NCBI GenBank assembly: GCA_947683625.1
Contig: CANTUR010000665.1
Coordinates: forward strand, 45,834 to 109,833
Source of the DNA: Mallotus nudiflorus
Taxonomy: Eukaryota > Streptophyta > Magnoliopsida > Malpighiales > Euphorbiaceae
Direction of reading: 5' to 3'
Length of the DNA stretch: 64,000 bases
In this document: one piece after another, positions 39,148-50,879 of the stretch
Position numbering within the stretch: the first letter of the stretch is position 1
Layout: each line of letters opens with the position of its first letter
Translations under genes and position numbers: made by a program
The notes under the pieces: generated by a model
Database searches by the model: none
What the model was told of the DNA's origin: nothing
Seen by the model: only the letters and a program-made list of their open reading frames with translations

Positions 39148-39387
39148 ACTTTTTTTTTGAATTTTCTATTTTTAAAACTCTTTTTTAAAGAAATAATAAA
39201 AAAATGAAATTTAAATGTAAGTCCTATAAAATAAATAAAAATAAAATAGAATAAAAAATGAAAATAATTTATAATTTATTTAAAAACTAATAAATCATAC
39301 CCAATAAATATAATTTCACAGTCAATTTTCATTATAGGGTCCTTTGTCGCTTACAAACTCAAATCATCATGAAATTGGGTGCTTACA

Positions 39388-40662
39388 TTATATGTACTAG
39401 ATATGGATGAGCTTAGAAAAGAGATCACGAAGGAAGCTCACTTTCTACTTATAGTGTTTGTTCAGGTTCTACCAATATGTATCATAATTTGAAAGATACA
39501 TATTGGTGGAATGAAATAAAAAGAGACATTGTTGAATTTGTATCTAGGTGTCTCACATGTCAGTAAGTGAAATTAGAACATCAAAGGCCCTTGGGATTGA
39601 TGCAATAATTGCACATTTCAAAATGAAAGTGGGATATGATTGTTGTGGATTTCATGATTGGATTTCCTTGTACAATTGAAGGTTATGATGCTATTTGGTG
39701 ATAATTGATAGGCTAACCAAGTCAGCTCACTTTTTGCCAATTAAAAAGACATACTATACTGACAAGTTAGCAAGGTTATATATTAATTGAATTGTTTACC
39801 TCTATAGGGTACAAAAGAGCATAGTGTCTGATAGAGGAGTCATGTTTACTTAGGTCTTTTGGCAAAAGTAGTATAAGGCATTGGGTATGAGACTTTACTT
39901 CAGTATGTTGTTTCATCCTCAAATAGATGGTCAGTTAGAAAGGACCATTCAGACATTAAAAGATATGTTGAGGATGTGTGTGATAGACTTTGGCAATCAA
40001 TGGGATTTACACTTGCCTTTGATTGAATTTGTATATAACAATAATTATCATGCAAGTATTAGAATGACTTCATATAAAGCATTATATGCAAGGAACTGTA
40101 GATCACCTTTATGTTGGGAAGTTGGAGAGAGATAGATAACAGGCCCATAGTTGGTGCAAATGACTTCACAAAAAGTTCCTCTCATCCAACAAAGGTTGGA
40201 GACTAATTTTAGTCGATAGATTTGCTATGTGATCTTAAGAGAAAGGATGTATCATTTTCTATTAGAGACATGGTGTTTCTCAAGGTGTCTCTAATGAAGG
40301 GAGTAATGAGATTTGGTAAGAAGGGCAAGTTAGCTCCAAGGTATATTAAACCCTTTAAGATTCATTCAAGAGTTGGTGATGGGGCCTACAGATTGGTATT
40401 GTTGCCAGAGTTGTTATGGATTCATCCAGTATTCCATGTCTTGACACTGAGGAAGTACATATCTGATCATTCATATGTCTTTAACCATAAATAATAGAGC
40501 TCAGTGAAGATTTGACATATAAAGAGTACCCAGTGGCAATCGTGCATTGACAATTTCACCAACTGCATACCAAAGAAATTCCTATGGTGAAGGTACTGTG
40601 GAGTAACCATGCAGTGGAAGATTGCACTTAGGAGATGGAGGCTGATATGTAAAGGCAATACT
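39388..40662 (+). pseudogene. pol: A4 integrase and chromodomain pseudogene fragment
   Basis: It continues A4 after the intervening insertions. It starts in the segment before the integrase zinc domain (about 39390-39430) and passes through the integrase core. The catalytic Glu (39938-39940, in LERTIQTL) is kept, and 39881-40135 is open. The C-terminal part is open at 40222-40494, and chromodomain remains follow at about 40500-40640 with VLWSNH. About 800 bp between the RT palm and this point are missing relative to copy 2. The last five bases (AATAC) are the target duplication of element B, which splits this gene from its purine tract at 53687. Confidence 0.85.
40658..40662 (+). other. Left target-site duplication AATAC of element B
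   Basis: A perfect 5-bp match to 53635-53639. Confidence 0.92.
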
Positions 40663-42793
40663 ATAAGCATCCAATTTTAGGATGCAATTGTGTACAATTG
40701 CGACGTAAGCCCCTATGATGAAATTTATTCAAAAATTGAACTTAGTTGTCGATTTTCTAGACTTTAGGGATTAAATTACAATGTTTGTTAGGATTTGATT
40801 ACAAAGAAGTAAAATTTTCAATGGTCTTTTGGTAATTAAAAGTTAAAAAATTATAATAATAATTTTTAGCATCAGCATTGTGTAATGCCTATCGGCATTG
40901 CACCATGCCGATCTGCATTGCACAATGTCGATCTGTATTGCACAATGCCGACGCACAACAAGTCCTATTTTTTTAATTTTTTTGCATATTTTTTTCATTT
41001 TTTCATTTTTTTAGTTTTTTGATTGGTTAAAAATTGAATTTTATTATTTTTTTTTCTGAAAAAGATTTTGATGCATTCAAAACATATAAATAACTTTTAA
41101 AAATCAAATCCTTATCAATCTATTTTGAGGAGTTGATTTTGTTCCTCCAAAGGAGAAAGTCAATACGCGAAGACTCTGCTTTAAAAAGCAAAGAGTCTGT
41201 GTGCATGTGGGAGGATTTTTTTTAGAGACTGACACACAGACGAAGAGCTTTTTACACACATAGACTGAGAGAAAAAATCTAGAAACCTCAAAAATTTATA
41301 CGTGAAGAACACCTTGCACACACCTTTGTCTTTCAAAAAACCCTAATTTTGGATACTATCAGTGTCTTCGAAAGCAATCAAATCCCAATCCATAATCAAT
41401 AATACTTCAATTTTAATGGTGAAAATCCTAGTATGAAGGGCTAAAAAGGGCATTTGCACAACATCTATCATCATTATAGTGTTTTTTTTATTTTTCTTTC
41501 CTTAACGATTTTTTTTGTTATTGATTTGAGTATTAAATTTCACTAATCTAATTTTTGTGTTCTTTTGTTTTGATGTTCAATTATGAATTGAGGAGGATAC
41601 TGCTTGTGTTTAAATGAATAGAAGATCCATGGAATGCCATGGAATAATCTATATTATTTTCCAGTAGATATTAGGGTTTTAATTTTCATTTTGCCTTTAT
41701 ATGTTATGTGTAGTTATTTTAATTCATGGGTGTATAATTGTTTAATTTTAATTTTTGTATGTAGTTTGTAATAGCCCCAGTAGTAGGAATAATAAAAGAT
41801 TTAATTTTCTACATTTAAAATCAATTAGTAATTAGGTTCAATTGGGTAAAAATCAATTAACATTAATGGTGGCAGTAGCTTAAATTAGGGTTTTCATGTA
41901 ATTAATTTAGGGTTTCTAAAAAATCACTATAATGTATGTTTGATCTTTTTTTATGTTTTATTTGTTTTGGGTTGTGTTTTTTAGGTTTTTGTATATTATT
42001 TTGGGCCCCAAGCTCAAGCTTAGGTCCAACTCACTTTAAATAGGCTTAAAAATGGTTTAGGACTTTAAATAATTAAAATCAATTTAGGCCCATTAGGTTA
42101 ATTAGATTTTAGGCCCACTTAGTTAATTAAAAATTATTTAGACTTAGCTCAACCCACTTAATTTCATTTCTTTTAAAATAAATAGACCTAAGCCTACTTC
42201 TCATTTTAAATAAAACAAGTTAGACTTAGGCCCACTAATTTAACTTTCCTTTAAAATTAAATAGACTTAAGCCCATTTCTTAGACCAAGTAAAACAAATA
42301 GATCTAGGCTCACTAATTAATAAAAATGTAGGCACACCTTGAGTCCATTTCTCACTTGTAAATAAAATGTAAATCTAGCTAACTTTTTAATAAAATTAAC
42401 ATAGTTTAGACTTAGGGACAACGTGATTTTGAGTGCATTTTTTATGTGTAATTTTATTGAATAGATGCCTATGGTTAGATGGATGTCAAATAGGGTTTAA
42501 ATAAAATTGTATGTAATTAGAGGATGAAATAATCATTTATAAAATTATTCTAAATGAACACAAGACTAAGAGAAGTTAGTATTCTGTTCCCAGAATGTCC
42601 TGGTTTTGGTGCTAACTTTCTTTTAGAGAATCGAGTACCACCAATCAAATTGTCCCAGTTATTGCCTTAGGTGGTGACTCCTCTTCTCCACACTATGACT
42701 TTGTGACATAGTAGTGTGTTCCCTAAGGATCTGAGTTTAAACAGTGATGTGGTTGCTAAAATCTTAGACGTTCGCTAAACCCTGCCGTCTATA
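40663..42793 (+). repeat. 5' LTR of element B
   Basis: It starts TATAAGCATCC and ends CGTCTATA; both ends show one change from the TG...CA seen in B' and partly in the 3' LTR. About 2.13 kb. The 3' LTR lacks about 220 bp present here near 41225-41435. It contains the palindrome cassette and CCTAAGCCCA/GGCCCA-rich repeats. Confidence 0.92.
40873..40953 (+). repeat. Palindrome cassette in the B 5' LTR
   Basis: Four units of about 21 bp with near-palindromic cores such as GCATTGTGTAATGC and CGGCATTGCACCATGCCG, joined by CGATC spacers. The 3' LTR has three units (51945-52003). Confidence 0.8.
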
Positions 42794-42794
42794 G

Positions 42795-42811
42795 TGGTGA
42801 CTCCACTGAGG
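42795..42811 (+). other. Primer binding site of element B
   Basis: TGGTGACTCCACTGAGG follows the LTR by one base. It resembles the tRNA-Arg-complementary site TGGCGACTCCACTGGGG described for Ogre-type elements (from memory of the family). Confidence 0.8.
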
Positions 42812-43640
42812 ATAAAAGATATTAATTCTACTTATGTTCTTTAGAATTATTTTGTCAATTATTATTTCATTCTTGCATTCATTATGCATGTCCCTACTAA
42901 ACCGATGGCGTTGGTTTATGATTCCATGATTCCACTAGCTTCATGGAGTTGTAGATTAGCTAACCATCACTCTTAGCCTTAACTTGGTTCAAGAGAGATT
43001 ATCAAACTCATCTGACTAGAGTCTATAACCTAAGTCCTTAAGGGGGGTAATCTTCTCTCAAGTTGGTAAAGGATGTTGGGCCCCTCTGACCTTGGCCTGT
43101 AACTTAAAGTCTATAATGGAGAACATCTTGCTAAGGGAACCTTAACTTTTTACCGGACCCTAACCACATGTAATGGCCTAGTTACTTCCCCTAGGATTTT
43201 TATCCAAAGTGCTTGTTTATTTGAATCGCCATGTGGTATTTCTATTTATAAAAGCCTAGGCCAATACCATTGAAGCTCATTCAGGCTAATAAGGATTAGG
43301 CTAGACCTTTATATATAGAAATGTTATTTCTATGCTTTTTGTTTTAAAGAGAGATTTGGCATGCATGTCGGCTCTTAATATCCCCTGTTGATATAAAGGC
43401 CAAGACAAAAAGAAACTCACCATTGAACACGTGTGTAGGAGAAATAAGGTTGGAAGGTTTACCTACATGATGGCCTGTTGATTACTTCTTGAGACTTACT
43501 ACTTGTTAGGTGCTTGCTTGCTATTTGTTACATAAACACATGCATCATGCATACATATAGTCCATGCATTATACTAACACCTTGTTTTGTAGCCATCATA
43601 GATTCATCTAGGTCTTCTTGTTTTTAGGGGTGAAGAGGTG
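42812..43640 (+). other. Leader region of element B
   Basis: About 830 bp of untranslated leader. No motif is recognised apart from a pyrimidine-rich TCTTCTTGTTTTTAG at 43613-43627, just before the first gag-like sequence, which resembles a splice acceptor. Whether it is used is unknown. Confidence 0.55.
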
Positions 43641-45480
43641 GCAGATTGACCAGAACAGATCTAAGCCCAAAGTTAATAGCTCAATAGATCTTTCAAGAAC
43701 TAGAGAAGAGTCCAATCAATCCACTATACTTAGAAGCTAAAAAAAATTAGACTGAACAGATTGAAATGGAACAACAACTAGAGATGTGGACATTAAAGGA
43801 GTTTTAATGGATGGCATGAGAGCTATGATGCAAGATGAACTAAGATAGGCTTTGGCCGGACTAGTGCAACCTGCTGTTGAACAAACTCATATTGTTGTTA
43901 TTGAACAACCACCTGCTGCTACTGTTGAACAACCACCTGCTGTAGGAGCTCCACCTATTACTGTAACTCCTCCACCTACTACTAACAATGCTAGAGGCCA
44001 ACCTGCTGCCAAAAATGTGCCTGCTATTGATGTGAGACTGGAAGACATTGAAAACTACATGGTAGAAAAGGAGAAGAGAGAGTCACTTGAATTGGTCCAT
44101 GATCATGAGTCCAAGCAGATGCAAGCACTGGCTTAGAAAATGTCCAAGATAGAAGAGTTGATTAGAGGATAGGGAATGAGGTATTCTTTTGACTTTGATG
44201 ACATGTTGCAAATGGAGGGAGATAAGCTACCTGAAAATTTCTAAATGCCTCAGCTACAAAAGTTTGATGGGAGAGGAGATCCAAGGATTCATTTGAGTCA
44301 ATACACCATAACCATGAGCACTACTAAAGCACCATTGTCAGTATTTGCTAGGCTGTTTGTATTGCCACTGAAAGGAATGGCTATAAACAGGTACCATGGG
44401 TTAGAAAAGTTTGTTAGAGCTGACTTGAAGGAACTATGTACTACATTCTTGAAATAATATAATTATAACACTCGATTGGAAGTGTCTATTAGGGATTTAA
44501 AGTTGACTAAGCAAAAACCCAATGAATCCTTTTATGATTTTCTTACCAGATTCATGAATAAGGCAGGACTGATGAAAAATAAATTGGCTGAAAAGATCAA
44601 GTTAGGATGATTGTTCATAATGTATCACCTAATTTGGTCAAAAGACTACAAATGATGAACCCAAAGACCTTCATAGACCTGTATGATGACGGTCTATAAG
44701 CTGAAGAGATAGAGAATGAGAAAAAGAAGAATTTTAGAGGCTCAACAACTCAAAATTACTGAACTGGGGGCACACAACAGGGAAGTACTAGCCAAGCTAT
44801 GGAGGTGCATGCAGTTCAGCAACCCTGAAGGTTCTCCAACTTCAACCAACCACTCTCCAAATTCCTAAAGAGGCTAATCCAGAAAATCCTACTCCGACCC
44901 TTAACCTTTTCTAAGCAACCAAACCCAAATGTCCTTAGTTTTGACCCTAACAGTAACTGTAAATTCCACCAAGTTGTTGGCCATCCCACAGACAATTGTA
45001 TCCACCTAAAATATAAGATCCAAAACTTAATAGACTTCGAAAAAATCACTGACCCTGAAAAATCCAACTCTAACCCAAACACCAGAAACAACCCTTTCCT
45101 AGACTACCAAAATGTTCCACCACCAGCCACCATGATGATCAACTCAGGGGTTAGTGAAGAAGAAGTACTAAGCTCCTTCTAGTACCTCAACTCTATACCT
45201 AATGGAGAACCTTTCAGACAACCATAGAGAGGAGTGGATTTACTAAGCTAGCCCTCAGGCAAGTTTGATTACAAAGTATTCTACTCAAAATGACCCTTTG
45301 ATGATATCCCTTTTAAATCAATTAAGCCCTTAGGTTGGGGAGATGGGTTTGATGATAAGCCGATAAAAGAAGAACCCACTTTCACTAACATCCCCATTGA
45401 ATCGATTGTCCCTACAGGGTGGGGTGATGAATTTGAGGATGAACCTATGACTCTTAAATAGTCTCAAGAAGGAGTTAAAG
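43641..45480 (+). pseudogene. gag: gag pseudogene of element B
   Basis: The N-terminal part is proline/alanine-rich (open at 43852-44136) and ends in a charged, probably helical stretch. The capsid core begins at 44245 with LQKFDGRGDPRIHLSQY and is open to 44457. The next part (NESFYDFLTRFMNKAG, about 44520-44570) and MMNPKTFIDLYDDGL (about 44653-44697) follow after stops. A CX2HX4HX4C zinc finger (CKFHQVVGHPTDNC, 44958-44999) is intact. Frames are broken by about ten stops or frameshifts. Gag would package B RNA into particles, possibly of a partner element. Confidence 0.87.
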
Positions 45481-45639
45481 ATTTTCTGAATCAACACTTA
45501 GGCAAGCTTAATATGGGAGATTTGAAAGGGAAGGAAACATGCACAATGGAAGTGTGGAAAGATGGGAAAAGAGACTGAATCATTGGAGTTATTGACATAT
45601 GGTATGACTCTGATGAAGAAAGCCTAGGTGGTTCCAATG

Positions 45640-47019
45640 TCTGGAGTGATGATCCTAAAGTGAATCATGTCACTAGAAGTTGGAAGAATTATAAAGTAGC
45701 AAAAAAGAAAATAGAAGAGAGTAACAAAAAGAGAAGAAACAGAAGATGCAGAGATAGAAGAAGAACATAAAGAGGATCTACTTTTAAAACAACTGAAGAA
45801 GGCTAAGGCAAATGTCAGCATTTGGGAATTACTAATGCATTCAAGCAGCCATATAAGGGCTTTTATCAAAGCTCTATTGAACATGAATATTGAAACAGCT
45901 GCTACTCAAGAGGCCATGGTAGCAAAGGTTATAGAAAAGAAACACGAGCTGATAATGTTCTCAAATGATGACTTGCCTTTAGAAGGAAGAAACCATAATA
46001 AGGCATTATTTATCCCAGTTGAGGTAAGGGGAAAGAGAACCAATTTTGCTATGGTCGATAATGGTTTTGCTATTAATGTATGTCCTTTAAAAATCCTGCC
46101 TAACTTAGGTTTAAAAGCTGAAGACTTAATAGATTCAAACCTTATAATTAGAGCTTATGATGATAGCACTAGGAATGTGGAGGGGACATTCCAAGCTCTG
46201 GTTAAAATATGACCTGTGGAATCAACCATGGAGTTTACCGTGCTAGACATTCAAGTCACTTATGCCTTATTGTTGGGACAACCATGGTTCCATGCCTTGG
46301 GAGGGGTACCCTGAACTATGCATCAAAAGATAAAACTCCCTTATGAAGGAGAAGTTATGACCATAGAAGCTGGGACTAATGCTATTGTGGCATCCATATT
46401 GTTTAAAGAGAAACAAGTGTGTGCACCCCCTAGTTTCCAGATTTCTGGGATATTTGATGGGACAAAAATGGATCCAAGAGTAGCAAAAATGATGGAGAGC
46501 ATGAATTACTGGCTTGGACAAAGGCTGGGAAAAAATGAACAAGGAAGTATAGAATTCCTAAGATTCAAAAATCAAGATGACACAACAAGATTGGGTTTTA
46601 CAAGGGAAGCCAAGCCAAAATGTAGAAGGGCAAGTAAGAGATTCAATGCAGAAAAGAGGAAGCTTTATGCAAAAGTTGGTCCTTTAAGTCAGAACTTCAT
46701 TAAGCCAAGGGAAGGCAAATACTATTTGAGAGCCAAGGAATTAGTCAGTGTTGCTAGAGCAAATGTCCCTAGGTTTGAGATCTTCAAGGAGCAGATTATG
46801 GAGAATCTAATGAAGGAAAACAAAGAGGAAGTGATGAAGCTGGTAGCTGAGAGGATGAGCAGTGCTGCTATTGAAGAGCTACTGTGTCTGCCACCTGAAA
46901 AAGAGCCACCCCAAGATTTAGCTACTATCATTAGTGATAGTTTTGTTGATGTCTTTTATGATGAAACTGATGTAATAATGTCTAGTCTGTTTGAGGATGA
47001 AAATTCTATTTTGTTCTAG
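45640..47019 (+). pseudogene. Protease and G-patch-like region of element B
   Basis: A readable run with few breaks: 45835-46212 holds the retropepsin-like domain, with AMVDNGFAINVCP where Tat-lineage proteases have VDNG, then a stop at 46210. LLLGQPWFHALGG (about 46272-46310), the second conserved protease motif, follows. The open frame 46318-47019 (233 codons) continues with LHQK-like sequence and a glycine-rich segment (YWLGQRLGKNEQG) typical of the G-patch-like tail of these proteases, and ends in a Glu-rich part. In autonomous relatives RT follows; here a stop and AT-rich DNA follow. Only two or three breaks make this the best-kept coding piece in the window. Confidence 0.83.
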
Positions 47020-48420
47020 TGATCGATGATATAAATTCTAATCATGCTGACTTATGTAATCCTGATAGTTCTGTGCATTACAATTTAGATCAATATCTTT
47101 GACATAAATTCAATTCAATTATATTCATTCAATATAGGCATAAATGCAAATTCAAAGAATATACATATATCACATGATGTAACTTTTGAAGATAGGAAAT
47201 ATGAGAAAAAATAAATAAAATAACAAAGAGAGAAAAAAAAAGAACAATAAGGTAAAAATTAGAGAGGAAAATTCATGACTGATTGATAACAGGAGTTATA
47301 TCATGTGATGTAATGAATGTTCTCATTTTTTCCCTAATGAATGATTAAAATTGAATTTTAAATTTTGCTCAAACATCGCATATTGGTCTTTATCATACTG
47401 TATAAGTATCTAAATGGAAAAATAATATATGATGCAAGCTAAATTAGAGATATGAGATCACTATTTTAGTTACATTTTCTTTTTGCCACCTCTTTTGTAA
47501 TTTTTCTTATAAGCCTAGCATCCCCTTATACCTTAAGAATTTAGGTGGCTCGGTAACTTGCTTTTCAACCCATACATTGTAACTGTCATCAATTATTATC
47601 AGCATCAAGCCTCATATTCTACTCAAGAATTATTCAAAGTGCAAGTCCAGTTGATTTCATCATCCAAAACTTGCTTCAATCCATTCGCCCACTCCTATGC
47701 ATCTTCAATACATGAGATTGCAACTAATAGGGTTAGTAAGACAAAGGGCCAATAATAATAATGACCAAACCGAGTCTTTTGTTCACATAAAGAAAGTGAT
47801 TGCTAGGATGAATTCAAAATAAAGCTGGGGGCAAAATGTAACTCCGGGACAAGTTAGGGGCAAAATGGTAAATGCAACAATTGAACTTCAAAGTTAGTGA
47901 AAACGATCTTAAGGCGGAAAGGAGTATACTACAAGCATACAAATATAATAGTTATCATACAGCAGAAGCAGAAACAAAAAGAAAAGTTCAATAGTGCATC
48001 GTTGAATCATGATCTTCAGCGTAAAGCCATAGACCCCACTCACTAGCCTAGTTATTTATCCGATAGACTATATCAGAAGCTTAAACATCAGAAGTACCAA
48101 CAATGAAGCATCAAGTGCTTGAACCTACAAGCTGTTGATGAGGCACCTCATTCACACACTCCAAGCTGTGAACATAGCTTTGCTCCAAATAGAAGACCTA
48201 TTAGGATCATTCATATTATGCATAACATGCATACACTTGCATACACTTATTGTGAAATACTTTCTTTGCATAATAAAGTCTTTGAGTGTAGTCAAGATTG
48301 TCCAAACACTTTTCTACTAACATTCAAAATTAGTGTTGTAAAAGTGCAAGAAAGTAGTCAGAGTATTCATAGGTAAAGCATCTGAAGGAATGAAAATAAA
48401 AGGAGTAAGATTACTAAGAA
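47020..48420 (+). other. 3' region of B, part 1, no RT found
   Basis: AT-rich and without RT, RNase H or integrase motifs. An imperfect inverted pair around ATATCACATGATGTAAC (about 47167-47184) and TTATATCATGTGATGTAA (about 47294-47311) also occurs in B' (about 34070-34095 and 34203-34222). CTGGGGGCAAAATG near 47824-47837 resembles the tail of Tat polyproteins or a purine tract. Confidence 0.6.
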
Positions 48421-48423
48421 GCA

Positions 48424-48870
48424 TCATCCTGGTAACCTCAAGAGGCTGGATAAGACTTTCAAGCTCCTTAAACTCAGTATCCATCTCCATAGTCTCATTG
48501 GGAGCATCATTTGGAATATCTCTCCATAATAATTAGACCATTGTAGGGTGTGGAATTTAGTAACGAGAAGGTCCAACATGTCAGCGATACAAGCGGTTGA
48601 CCCTAAAAAGGGAAGAATGCACTCAAAACTTAAGAAGAATACACTCTGAAGACTTTTTTTAATGGTGAAATAAAAACCTTTAACTCCCAAATCTTTTCTT
48701 TTGTAGGAAACATTGGGAAGAGGAATAAGGCCCTTTACCAAAGCATCAATAGAATAGCAGAAAGACAAATTCAACCTAAAGCCAGAACCTTAATGGCAGA
48801 ATATCATGACCCTGTGATTTAAGACCTCATCACTAGAATCAAAAAAGGAAGAATGCAAAAGAATAATATT
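48424..48870 (-). pseudogene. Possible antisense reading frame in element B
   Basis: The minus-strand frame 48424-48774 (116 codons) continues upstream with few stops to about 48870. It begins LSFCYSIDALVKGLIPLPN and includes LSFECILPFLGSTACIADML. Its composition is protein-like rather than low complexity. Some Tat-lineage elements (Grande, Retand types) are known to carry extra frames here, sometimes antisense, so this may be a decayed example. I do not recognise a domain. Chance open reading is possible. Confidence 0.35.
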
Positions 48871-49399
48871 GCATTTTGACAAAATTTCTTCACTTACAAA
48901 TAAACCATACTAACTTATGGTATTTTGTATAGGGAAAATAAGAGAGAATGAAGAAGAGGAAAGGAATTGATATATCAATAAGAATGACAAGGATAGCAAA
49001 TGCCAATCACTCATCAAAATCTCACTCTGTGTGACAAATAGCTTGATAAATGGCAAAGGGAAGTAGTATAACTCTATCTATTTAGATTCTACAGTAAAGT
49101 ACAAAGAAAATTTATAAAATTGAGAGTAAATTCATCCACTTCATGATATCATGTGCGAAAAATTATCTCATGACCTTTGATTTTAGTGTCTTTCTTTTAT
49201 TAGCCTTGCAAAATTCAGATGTCCTGTTGACAGTTCTATGCTGAGAGTTTCTAAAAATCTAATCAATCTAATGCTTACTTTACACCCAAATGAGGGGAAG
49301 CATATGCAAAGACAAAATCTATGGACTTGCAATATAAATTGGTTGAATTTCAAAGTGTCATTTTAGTCTTTTGAACAATAAATGTGCATATAATCTACT
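48871..49399. other. 3' region of B, part 2
   Basis: AT-rich non-coding DNA between the possible antisense frame and the first tandem repeat; nothing recognised. Confidence 0.6.
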
Positions 49400-49745
49400 C
49401 TAATGATCATAAATGAGTACGAGTACAAATCCCGCAACAATATCCACGCTGAGTAATACGAGAAAAGCGGGGGAACACTAAGAGGAGAATAAGAATAAGA
49501 GCAAGCATAATGTACTCCAATGCCCAGAAATGAGCAAGAGTATCAATGTGAACCTCTGGTAGTATCCACACTGAGTAATACAAGAAAGGCAAGGGAATAC
49601 TAAAAGAGGACCCATGTTAAAAAAAAATCTTGCTCTATTTACTCCAATGCTCTGTAAGAGTATAAGTATCCAAAGGACCTTTCTAACGGTATCCATGTTG
49701 AGTAATATGAGAAAGGCGAGGGAATACTTGGATAAGGAAGAAAAG
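49400..49745. repeat. Tandem repeat family 1 in element B (about 115-125 bp x 3)
   Basis: Three diverged units share TATCCACACTGAGTAATAC, GAGAAAGGCGAGGGAATACT-like sequence and a segment with CTCCAATGC. Conserved cores begin near 49440, 49561 and 49689. Confidence 0.8.
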
Positions 49746-50169
49746 TACAATAATTCAAAAACTATTTTGATACTTCGAATTCAATATTTTTATGCTTAAT
49801 TTCCATAAGTTTTGTTTACCAAATTCTCCCTAAAATTAGGTGTGGAAGTAAGCTCTTCACTTGGTAAAAGATACACTCTCAGCATAAGATGGTGAATGAT
49901 GCCTCTAACCTTTGCAAATGTCAAATAAGTGATAGTCATGAAAATAAAAAATAGTGAGATTCATTAAATGCATGCTATCTCAGGATAAAATAATGAATTT
50001 TCTCATAAATTATCAACATTATTATGTACTTTTATATATTCATCATGATTGAAACTAACTTCAATATGTCTGTAGGAATTATAAAACCAGAAGGAAGTTC
50101 ATAGTGGAATTAAAATTAGTCAGCACAAAGAATTCAAAGCATTCAACTCAAACAACTAAAGATAAAAAT

Positions 50170-50462
50170 TAGCAAGCAGTTATGGACTGTAGCAACATCA
50201 AAGGCGAGCAATAAAAGGATTGCAATCAATTTACAAGCAATTATAGATTGTAGCATTATCAGCGAGTAGTTATGGACTGCAACATCATCAGTGAGCAATG
50301 AAAGGGTTGCAGTTAATTGCGAGCAGTTATGGACTACAGCATCATCAGTGAGCAATGAAAGGGTTGTAGCTAATCATGATCAGTTATGGACTGTAGCATC
50401 ATTAGTGAGAAATGAAAAGGTTGCAGCTAATTATGAGCAATTATGGATTACAACATAATCGT
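50170..50462. repeat. Tandem repeat family 2 in element B (about 57 bp x 5)
   Basis: Units contain AGCAGTTATGGACTGTAGCA, CATCATCAGTGAGCAATG and AAAGGGTTGCAGCTAAT. The second unit is truncated. All lie in the 3' region. Confidence 0.88.
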
Positions 50463-50879
50463 ATAGATCAATCAACACTACATGATCGAGTATAGTGTAT
50501 TCCACTTTAGTCCATTACTTTTATGTGCATATAAATTCAAGTTCTTTTATTACAATTTGGTCCATAATTGCATTCTGATTAGGAACATGTTCATAATTAA
50601 ATCATGACATTCATTAAATTAATAATTCATTGAATTATTAAAATTGTATTATCAATATATGATTCTAAATTTTTTATCAAGTACAGAATACAGAACAAGA
50701 TTACAGAATTCATTTTTTGCATTTTACATGCATCATTTCAATCAAAGGATTCATATGTTGCACAATAGCTATGATATGAATTTCAAATGATTATGTTATG
50801 TGTTGCACAGTAGTCATAACCTTCATTATGTTATGTATTGTATTGTAGTTATGACATAAACTTTCAAATTCATCAGTGT

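Larger units (their letters stand above)
33871..39387 (-). mobile_element. Tat/Ogre-like element B', 3'-truncated, minus strand
   Basis: From high to low coordinate it has a 5' LTR (39387-37059), a primer site, a leader, decayed gag (about 36230-34543) and a piece of the 3' region (about 34400-33871) that matches element B at about 47020-47530. The protease part present in B (about 45500-47010) is missing. The 3' tandem-repeat region and 3' LTR are lost at the junction with A6. No RT, RNase H or integrase is seen. It lies in A4 pol. Confidence 0.83.
37059..39387 (-). repeat. 5' LTR of element B'
   Basis: On the minus strand it starts TGTAAGCACCC and ends GGTCTACA, about 2.33 kb. It is clearly related to the LTRs of B, with many indels. 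It contains an AAT microsatellite at about 38516-38560 and, at 39079-39147, a palindrome cassette whose sequence differs from that of B. The bases after it (TTATA, 39388-39392) should be one target duplication, but the partner is deleted. Confidence 0.85.

Noticed and set aside
47558..47755. Open frame 47558-47755 as an RT or integrase remnant
   Set aside because: No catalytic or zinc motif; composition like the surrounding non-coding DNA.
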